DNA of 8,919 nucleotides, taken from assembly GCA_030631415.1 (NCBI GenBank), contig DAOVLE010000215.1, forward strand, positions 1 to 8,919, given 5' to 3'. This DNA is from JAAEQG01 sp023133475. Lineage in GTDB: Bacteria; Planctomycetota; Phycisphaerae; UBA1845. Shown here one piece after another: positions 1-5,500 of this stretch. Positions within the stretch are counted from its first letter, which is position 1. Every line of letters starts with the position of its first letter. The notes under the pieces were generated by a model. It ran no database searches. It saw only the letters and a list, made by a program, of their open reading frames with translations, and was not told the origin of the DNA. A program made the position numbers and the translations under genes.

Positions 1-241
1 CGATCAGCACGTTCCAATCGCACAGCACACCGGGTGAGGCGGCGATATGATCTGCCGGCTCCAGCCCCGGCATGATTCGGCCGGTAACTTCAGGCTTCGC
101 CGGAGTAGCCATATGGTTCCACAGCAGGGTGCTCGCCCCAGCCGCAAGCATGACCCCCGCCGCAGTATACAGCAGTATTTGCGACCAGCGGCTGGGCCTG
201 CGACCTGCCTGCCCTGCCGTGTGATCTCGGTCTGCACCCAC
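1..241 (-). CDS. N-terminal part of an unidentified membrane-anchored protein, cut by the window edge
   Basis: This reading frame stays open from a GTG codon at 241-239 to the left edge, giving 80 residues. The GTG is preceded by GGCGGAG, a good ribosome binding site about 8 nt upstream, which decides the start; an in-frame stop lies further upstream. Residues 1-20 are polar and basic (RRPSRW near 14-19). Residues 21-41 (QILLYTAAGVMLAAGASTLL then W) form one hydrophobic segment, and a soluble region begins around residue 42 (TPAKPEVTGRIMPGLEP). That is the layout of a type II signal anchor, or less likely an uncleaved signal peptide, with the bulk outside the cytoplasm. The family is not recognisable. 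The last visible residues, DWNVLI, faintly resemble the first strand of sulfatase or phosphatase folds, but this is too short to call. It is transcribed divergently from the regulator gene at 702. Confidence 0.55.
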   Translation of the reverse strand, partial: MGADRDHTAGQAGRRPSRWSQILLYTAAGVMLAAGASTLLWNHMATPAKPEVTGRIMPGLEPADHIAASPGVLCDWNVLI

Positions 242-340
242 TATATCATCTCCGCCTGTCAAACCACCATCCGGTTGTCCGTACGTGTTTCACTTTCGAC
301 AGTTCTCGGTAGGATAAGTTCCACTTCCCCCAAATTGACT

Positions 341-369
341 AAGATACCATGCCACCCTGATCTCATCAA
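341..369 (-). promoter_or_regulatory. Tentative sigma70-type promoter for the truncated membrane protein
   Basis: On the minus strand, TTGATG (369-364) and TATCTT (346-341) are separated by exactly 17 nt. Each box matches four of six consensus positions. It would give a leader of roughly 90 nt before the GTG start at 241. The boxes are only moderate, so this is a suggestion. Confidence 0.3.
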
Positions 370-393
370 GGAAAAACGTAGTCGACGCAAGTG

Positions 394-431
394 CGTTTAG
401 CGGCGACAAGTCCGCAACGTTTAGCGGCGAC
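394..431. repeat. Direct repeat CGTTTAGCGGCGAC, two copies
   Basis: The 14-mer CGTTTAGCGGCGAC occurs at 394-407 and again at 418-431, a period of 24 nt. It sits just left of the composite palindromic element in the intergenic region. Exact conservation in non-coding DNA suggests a dispersed repeat family rather than chance, but copies elsewhere in the genome cannot be seen from here. Confidence 0.7.
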
Positions 432-487
432 CCGAAGGGGAGCGTGGAGAATGAAGCACGAAGAACGGGAAAAACGGCGCAATCGCT

Positions 488-599
488 GATGTAGGGCGGG
501 TTCTACCCGCCGCCCTGCGCTGCGAAGGCGGGTGGAACCCGCCCTACGACTGGTTGGTGGGTTCCACCTCGCTCCGCGAGGTTCCACCCACCCTACATC
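488..599. repeat. Composite palindromic intergenic element (two hairpins inside a terminal inverted repeat)
   Basis: The element is bounded by GATGTAGGG (488-496) and its exact reverse complement CCCTACATC (591-599). Inside, 491-511 pairs with 527-547 in a 21-bp stem with one mismatch and a 15-nt loop. A second stem pairs 556-572 with 576-592 (17 positions, three central mismatches, 3-nt loop). It looks like a REP/BIME-type or miniature non-autonomous repeat. No open reading frame with protein-like composition lies in it. It may also act as a transcriptional barrier between the divergent genes. Confidence 0.75.
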
Positions 600-610
600 T
601 ACATTATACC

Positions 611-639
611 TTGAAATAGTACCGAACCAGTGCTATATA
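611..639 (+). promoter_or_regulatory. Strong sigma70-type promoter with extended -10 for the rrf2-iscS unit
   Basis: TTGAAA (611-616) is followed after exactly 17 nt by TATATA (634-639). The -10 box is preceded by TG at 631-632, making an extended -10 (TGC-TATATA). Transcription would begin near 646, leaving a leader of about 55 nt before the ATG at 702. Box quality and spacing are both good, and no better candidate exists upstream of the gene. Confidence 0.65.
616..636. promoter_or_regulatory. Operator-like imperfect palindrome inside the rrf2 promoter
   Basis: ATAGTAC (616-622) and GTGCTAT (630-636) are inverted copies with six of seven positions matching, separated by 7 nt. The palindrome fills the spacer between the -35 and -10 boxes, so a bound protein would block polymerase. 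Rrf2-family regulators such as IscR bind AT-flanked palindromes of about 25 bp and commonly autoregulate, so the product of the gene at 702 is the likely ligand. The assignment is inferred from position and symmetry. Confidence 0.45.
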
Positions 640-691
640 TACTACCGACAAGACGAATAACGGGGGTAAGCTGATTCAACCTGGAAAGAAC

Positions 692-696
692 GGGAG
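692..696 (+). promoter_or_regulatory. Ribosome binding site of the rrf2 gene
   Basis: GGGAG at 692-696 lies 5 nt before the ATG at 702, and supports that ATG as the start. Confidence 0.7.
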
Positions 697-701
697 AAAC
701 C

Positions 702-1157
702 ATGGTTGTACTGACGCGAAAAGCCGAGTACGGGTTGCTGGCGATGGTGTTTCTGGGACGAGCCTTCCTCCGTGGTGAACAGGCCAGCAGTGCCCGCGAA
801 ATCGCGGATCAGTATAAAATTCCACTTTCGGTGTTGATGAACATCCTCAAGAGACTTCAACGGGCTGGGCTGGTGAATAGCGTCCGAGGCCCCCGTGGTG
901 GATACCTGCTGGCCCGACCGGCTGAATCGGTTACACTGGACAGGGTTATCCGCGTGATCGAGGGGCCGATCCGCGTGACGCGATGTATGGAGCTGCCCGA
1001 CGGGGCTGATGACCGCAATTGTGAACGTTCGCGATGGTGCCCGGTGCGTGCCGCCGCACAGGTGATACAGGAGAAGATCGACAACCTGTTTCGTGAGATA
1101 ACCCTGGCGGATCTGGTCAGCCGATCCTACTCATCACGTCGCCCGGTAGTTGCGTAG
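702..1157 (+). CDS. Rrf2-family transcriptional regulator, IscR-like, probably Fe-S binding
   Basis: The 151-residue length is typical for the family. The N-terminus (LTRKAEYGLLAMVFL) is the classic Rrf2 opening. It is followed by a winged helix-turn-helix: helices around residues 30-58 (ADQYKIPLSVLMNILKRLQ) and a wing with RGPRGGYLLARP at 62-73. Three cysteines, C95, C107 and C113, lie in the loop after the IEGP motif at 86-89, the position used by IscR and other Rrf2 proteins to hold a [2Fe-2S] cluster; C107 and C113 keep the C-x5-C spacing. The cytoplasmic protein probably represses its own promoter according to cluster status. The cysteine desulfurase gene follows 19 nt downstream on the same strand, so the two are very likely co-transcribed. 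The palindrome at 616-636 is its probable operator. The symbol iscR is not given because nitrosative or cysteine-sensing relatives (NsrR, CymR) share this fold. Confidence 0.93.
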   Translation: MVVLTRKAEYGLLAMVFLGRAFLRGEQASSAREIADQYKIPLSVLMNILKRLQRAGLVNSVRGPRGGYLLARPAESVTLDRVIRVIEGPIRVTRCMELPDGADDRNCERSRWCPVRAAAQVIQEKIDNLFREITLADLVSRSYSSRRPVVA

Positions 1158-1160
1158 ACA

Positions 1161-1168
1161 GGGGGGAA
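1161..1168 (+). promoter_or_regulatory. Ribosome binding site deciding the TTG start of iscS
   Basis: GGGGGGAA at 1161-1168 follows the regulator stop codon. It is well placed for the TTG at 1177, too close for the TTG at 1171, and downstream of the TTG at 1150, which favours 1177. Confidence 0.6.
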
Positions 1169-1176
1169 GTTTGCAG

Positions 1177-2355
1177 TTGCGGGTTTATCTGGACAATAAT
1201 GCCACTACACCCTGCGACCCGCGGGTCTTTGAAGCCATGCGCCCCTACTTCTGTGAGCGGTTCGGCAATGCCGCCAGCAACAGCCATTCCTTCGGGCGAG
1301 ATGCCGAGGAGGCTGTCGTCAAGGCACGCGAACAGGTGGCTAAGGCCATCGGAGCCGGCACTGCCAAAGAGATCGTCTTCACCAGTGGTGCAACCGAGAG
1401 CAATAACATCGCCATAAAGGGCACGGCAGCCGGCTACGCCGATAAAGGCCTACACATCATTACCCAACAGACCGAGCACAAAGCGGTTATCGACCCTTGC
1501 TGGTATCTGGAACAGCATGGGTTTCGCGTGACCCGGCTCGGTGTGGGCCGCACCGGGCAAATCAACCCGAATGAACTCGACAACGCCATCGCCGACGACA
1601 CCATACTGGTGTCAATCATGACTGCCAACAACGAGATCGGCACACTTCAGCCGGTGGCGGAGATCGGCAGAATATGCAAAAGCAGGGGGACCCTGTTTCA
1701 CACCGACGCGACTCAGGCTGTGGGCAAAATCCCCATCGATGTCGAGTCGATGGGTATCGACCTGCTGAGCCTCTCGGGGCATAAAATCCACGGCCCCAAG
1801 GGGGTGGGGGCGTTGTATATACGTCGCAAGAACCCACGGGTGCATTGCGAGGGGATATTGCACGGCGGCGGGCACGAGCGTGGGATGCGTTCCGGGACGT
1901 TGAATGTTCCCGGCATTGTCGGGCTGGGCAAGGCGCTGGAGATTGCCGTGGCGGGAATGGAAGCGGAGTCGGCAAGGCTGACCAGGCTCCGAGACCGCCT
2001 GTGGGAGGGGTTGAGCAGCCGGCTGAGCGACATCTTCCTGAACGGGCATCCCACCGAACGTCTGCCCAACACAGCCAACATCAGTTTTCGGTACATCGAG
2101 GGTGAGAGTTTGATAATGGGCTTCGGCGACGTGGCGGTCAGCAGTGGCAGCGCGTGCTCCAGCGCTTTGTTGGAGCCGAGTTACGTGTTGAGGGCGTTGG
2201 GGCTAAGTGACGAGTTGGCGCATAGCTCGATCCGTTTCTCGCTGGGGCGGTTCAACACACCTGAGGACATCGAGTATGCGATCGAACGGGTGAGCACGAG
2301 GGTAGCCAAACTGCGCGAGATGAACCCCCTGTACGAAATGGCGCAGGAGTCGTAG
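1177..2355 (+). CDS. iscS: Cysteine desulfurase, IscS/NifS class (PLP enzyme)
   Basis: This enzyme converts L-cysteine to L-alanine and passes the sulfur as a persulfide to Fe-S cluster and thio-cofactor pathways in the cytoplasm. In the 392-residue product the PLP lysine is K203 (SGHKIHGPKG), with H101 (TEHKA), D177 and Q180 (TDATQAVGK) at cofactor positions. The mobile catalytic cysteine is C327 in SSGSACSS. HGGGHERGMRSGTLNVPG (229-246) and SYVLRALG (335-342) are class I signatures. TTG at 1177 is the chosen start: it yields MRVYLDNNATT, the usual N-terminus, and lies 9-10 nt after a G-rich ribosome binding site at 1161-1168. TTG at 1150 or 1171 would add residues unlike the family. The protein ends at LYEMAQES and lacks the roughly 12-residue tail of E. 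coli IscS. No scaffold gene follows. The upstream Rrf2 gene probably controls it. Confidence 0.96.
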   Translation: MRVYLDNNATTPCDPRVFEAMRPYFCERFGNAASNSHSFGRDAEEAVVKAREQVAKAIGAGTAKEIVFTSGATESNNIAIKGTAAGYADKGLHIITQQTEHKAVIDPCWYLEQHGFRVTRLGVGRTGQINPNELDNAIADDTILVSIMTANNEIGTLQPVAEIGRICKSRGTLFHTDATQAVGKIPIDVESMGIDLLSLSGHKIHGPKGVGALYIRRKNPRVHCEGILHGGGHERGMRSGTLNVPGIVGLGKALEIAVAGMEAESARLTRLRDRLWEGLSSRLSDIFLNGHPTERLPNTANISFRYIEGESLIMGFGDVAVSSGSACSSALLEPSYVLRALGLSDELAHSSIRFSLGRFNTPEDIEYAIERVSTRVAKLREMNPLYEMAQES

Positions 2356-2356
2356 C

Positions 2357-2373
2357 GCAGGCTTCCAGCCTGC
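2357..2373. repeat. Short hairpin repeat GCAGGC-TTCCA-GCCTGC
   Basis: A perfect 6-bp stem with a 5-nt loop starts 1 nt after the iscS stop codon. The sequence reads like a REP-type unit of GC-rich genomes. A TTTT stretch lies about ten bases later, too far for a canonical terminator. Confidence 0.5.
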
Positions 2374-2395
2374 CTGGTAGCTGTTTTGGGGGTGG

Positions 2396-2415
2396 CCCAT
2401 CGCTTTAGCGGTGGG
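2396..2415. repeat. Hairpin CCCATCGC-TTTA-GCGGTGGG
   Basis: An 8-bp stem (one G-U type pair) closes a TTTA loop. The loop side carries TTTAGCGG, also seen in the direct repeat at 394-431, which may be coincidence. Confidence 0.45.
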
Positions 2416-2425
2416 GGACACGAAT

Positions 2426-2486
2426 GCGGGTGCCCCACCCCGTTCGCCGGCCCTCCAGGCCCAACGAAACGGGATGGGGCACCCGC
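2426..2486. repeat. Long inverted repeat between the convergent genes, possible bidirectional terminator
   Basis: The arm 2426-2444 (begins GCGGGTGCCCCA) pairs with 2468-2486 (ends TGGGGCACCCGC) over 19 positions with one mismatch, around a 23-nt loop. It is the strongest structure in the gap and would form in transcripts from both genes. No T-run follows in either direction, so a dispersed repeat is equally possible. Confidence 0.6.
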
Positions 2487-2528
2487 CTGTGCTACCGATT
2501 TGGTGGCATCAAAAAGCGGGGGGTAAAC

Positions 2529-5500
2529 CTACTGAGGCCCGCCAAGGGCTGCAATAAATAACGCCAAATCGTCCAAATCAACCCTGAGCCCCCCCGCCAT
2601 GTTAGCGGGTTGACACTCGCCAATAGCCGACTGATCGAAGCAGGACTGGAACTCGGCAAAGTCCCGCAGGTCCACATCGCCATCCCGATCCAAGTCGCCA
2701 GGCAGCACCATGCAGTCCTGGTCGTATGTGTGCGTGCCCGGGGATGTGTTGTCCAACAGGATTTGGATGGGGTTGTCCCCGGTCAGGCTGCCCACACCGC
2801 CGAAGAACCACTCGCCGGCGACGAAGTCGCCGCGGTTGCCCGAGTTATACGCGGGCAGGCAATAGGAGAATCCGTTAGTGTACTCCCAGGCTTGCCCCGT
2901 GCCGTTGACACCGAACTCGCCATAGATGTCGAGCAGGTTCGATCCGTCGTCAGTGTCGGTGAGGATGTAACGATCATTCCCGTCGCCGAAGTCGGCTTCG
3001 GTGCTGGAATCGGGATCAAAGCCGTAAATCGCACGGAATGCACCAGTGCAAACCCCGTGGTGATTCGAGTTGAGCACATAAGACTCACCGGCAGCAATCG
3101 TGACACCCGAAAGATCGGCGTCAACCACCACATCACTACCGTCGTCCATCTGGACAATAATCCCACCCTCGATAAACGAGAAATCGGTCAGCCCGGGGTT
3201 GGTGATCTCGATCCATCGCGGGCATCCCCCGCTCTCAACCCCGTAGACAATCTCACTGATAATCAAACAGGCAGACTCGTGGAACGCACAGGGGTTCGGG
3301 TTGCATTCAGTCTGATCGCCACAGTACTCGCCACCCTGTGCCAGGCACTCGTCCTCGGTCACAACCGTGCAAGTCTCCCCGACACAACAGGCCCCGCTGT
3401 AAGGGGCGATCTTGAACTGGACCTCACTCAGCATCATGTACGCACCGGCGCTGTAGTCGGCAATGGTGAGCTCGAGGGTGTCGCCGGTCATGCCCAGGTC
3501 GGCACAGGTGAACGCGAACGGTTCGTCGCCCGGCGGGTCGGTGACGGGGAACACCAGCGTGTCTTCACCCACGGTGATGGTTACGTCGTCGGGAGGGACG
3601 ACACCGCCACCACCTCCGGAATCATCCAGATGAAGGATGACCTCTTCGATGGTGGCAGTCTCGGCAAAGTGGAACGTGATGGTGGGATCGATGCTTTGCC
3701 ACCCGACATAAGGGCCTGAAGTCACACCCCAGTGTTCCGTGGCAATCACACCGTCGGTCAGATCACCCAGCCCCCCACTGAGCGGCTCCAGCGCGACGGT
3801 GTTATCCCCCTTGCCGTCGTAGGCATCATCATAGTAGGTGTACGTGCCGCCCTCGCCGTTGAGCATGTCGTAAGAGGCTGGAAGTATCATGTTCACCGTT
3901 CTGAAACTGAACGGGTCGGAGAATTCGCCGGAACCACAGCCGTTGTTGGCCTGGACGTGCCAGTAGTAAAGCGTTCTCGGCTTCAGCTCGATGCCGAGCA
4001 CGTGCACTGTTCCCGTCTCCTTGACACTGTACACGACGTTGTCAAAGTTGGCGTCGGTGGCCACATGAAGGTCGTAGCCGAGCGCCTGCGACGGCGCATG
4101 CCAGCTTAGCGCGGGGCTTAGTGACACGCCTGTGTCGCCTGTGGGCGGATCACTCAGCATCACCTGGCCCGGCACAGTGGTCGAGACGCCCAGCCGGACA
4201 ATCGTCGACCGCACCATCCCTCCGGTGGCTGTTCCCACAACGGCAATGTTGTAGTCCCCGGGCGAAGCGCCGGCGAGGTTGCCGACGGTCATCAGCGAGG
4301 TGAACGGCGGCGCAACAGAATTGACGCTGAAGTCGACGGTTGCCCCGGTTGGCTCGCCGTTGGCGTTGAGCGTGACCGCTTCAGAGAAACCGAGAATTTG
4401 CTCGACGTCGATGGTGTAAACGGCGTCGCCCGGCACACAGATGTCCTGGGCTTGCGGGTCGGCGTCGAGGGTGAACGACGACTCCTGAGTGCATGGAGGT
4501 GCGCTGGAGATGTTGGTCTCGGGGAACGGGTCTTCCGGGACACCGCCTCCGGGCGAAAGGCCCACAATCGAGTCGTTGGAGCTGACTTGCAACCACGTAA
4601 TGTGAATCCGGCCGTCGAAGAACATCTCGATCTGGAAGGTGTTGGAACCGGTGCTGGTGTATTCCGGCACACCGTCCCAGGTTACGGCGATGCGGTCAGC
4701 CACTTGCTTCCAAGTGATCGTGCCCCCGTGCGGCGCGCTCAGGTCGTCGAACAGTGCCGAGATTCGCGGCATCTGGAAATGATGCGTCAGGGACTCGTTG
4801 TAAGCAGTGTCACCACTGGTGAAGGTGATGTAGCCGTTGTCGCCCACATAGAACTTGTCGTAACTGACACCGTAAAGATGCACTCGCGTCTCACCCGAGA
4901 GCATAACTTCGCCGTACCCGTCTTCCACCAGGTTGAAAGACCCGGTCGGGTTGGCAGGGTCGGTCCCAAACGCAGTGATGGAGGAGGAGCCACACACCTC
5001 GTAGTAATCGCCCGAGCCGTCGGGGATAAACGCAACCGTGGAGTTGCCCAGATCGAAATCGTTGAGGAACTCCTCGGTAAAGTAGTCCGCCTGCTCGAGC
5101 GTGGTGAAGCTGAACGGCGCGGAGAACCCACTGTCACCACAGCCGTTGTCGGCCCGAACGTGCCAGTAATAGAGCGAGGCGGAATTCAGGCTGATGCCGA
5201 CCGTATGGTTTGTGCCGGTTACCGTCACCTCGTAAACGACGTTGCCGAACCCGGCGTCGGTCGCGATCTGGATGTCGTAGCCCAAAGCCTGCGACGACGG
5301 CTCCCAGACAAGCGTTGGGGTTTTGGATATGTCATCGCTGCCGTTCGCGGGGCTGGTCAGCGTCACCCCGCTCGGGACGGCGGTTGAGACGCTCAATTCA
5401 ACGTTTGCCACCCGCAGGAGCGATGTGGTGGTGCCCGTTATCAGGATGTTGTATTCCCCCGTCGCGACAGCGCCGAGATTGCCGACAGTCAGCACGGATG

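Larger units (their letters stand above)
2356..2528. other. Convergent intergenic region made of GC-rich hairpins, no gene
   Basis: The gap between the convergent desulfurase and protease genes holds three separate inverted repeats and no protein-like reading frame. None of the hairpins is followed by a clear T-run on either strand, so textbook intrinsic terminators are not present. The structures could still end transcription from both sides or be dispersed repeats. Confidence 0.6.

Noticed and set aside
4..237. Minus-strand frame giving a Cys/Arg-rich 77-residue peptide
   Set aside because: The neighbouring frame over the same bases has a better ribosome binding site and a clear transmembrane anchor.
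47..400. 117-codon plus-strand frame
   Set aside because: It is antisense to the truncated membrane protein gene and runs into the repeat region; its composition is not protein-like.
366..587. 73-codon minus-strand frame
   Set aside because: It is built almost entirely from the direct repeat and palindromic element, with low-complexity arginine-rich content.
1150..1176. TTG start at 1150 (or 1171) for the cysteine desulfurase
   Set aside because: The extra residues do not match the family N-terminus. The G-rich ribosome binding site is correctly spaced only for the TTG at 1177.
2529..2700. Type IX secretion sorting domain at the C-terminus of the C25 protease
   Set aside because: The end of the protein is a dockerin-like EF-hand region; the characteristic sorting-domain beta motifs are not present.
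2610..3719. 369-codon open frame on the plus strand inside the protease gene
   Set aside because: It is antisense to a well-supported domain-bearing frame, has no domain logic, and arises from GC-rich codon use. The same holds for the open frames at 4398-5387, 6024-7103 and 7161-7994.
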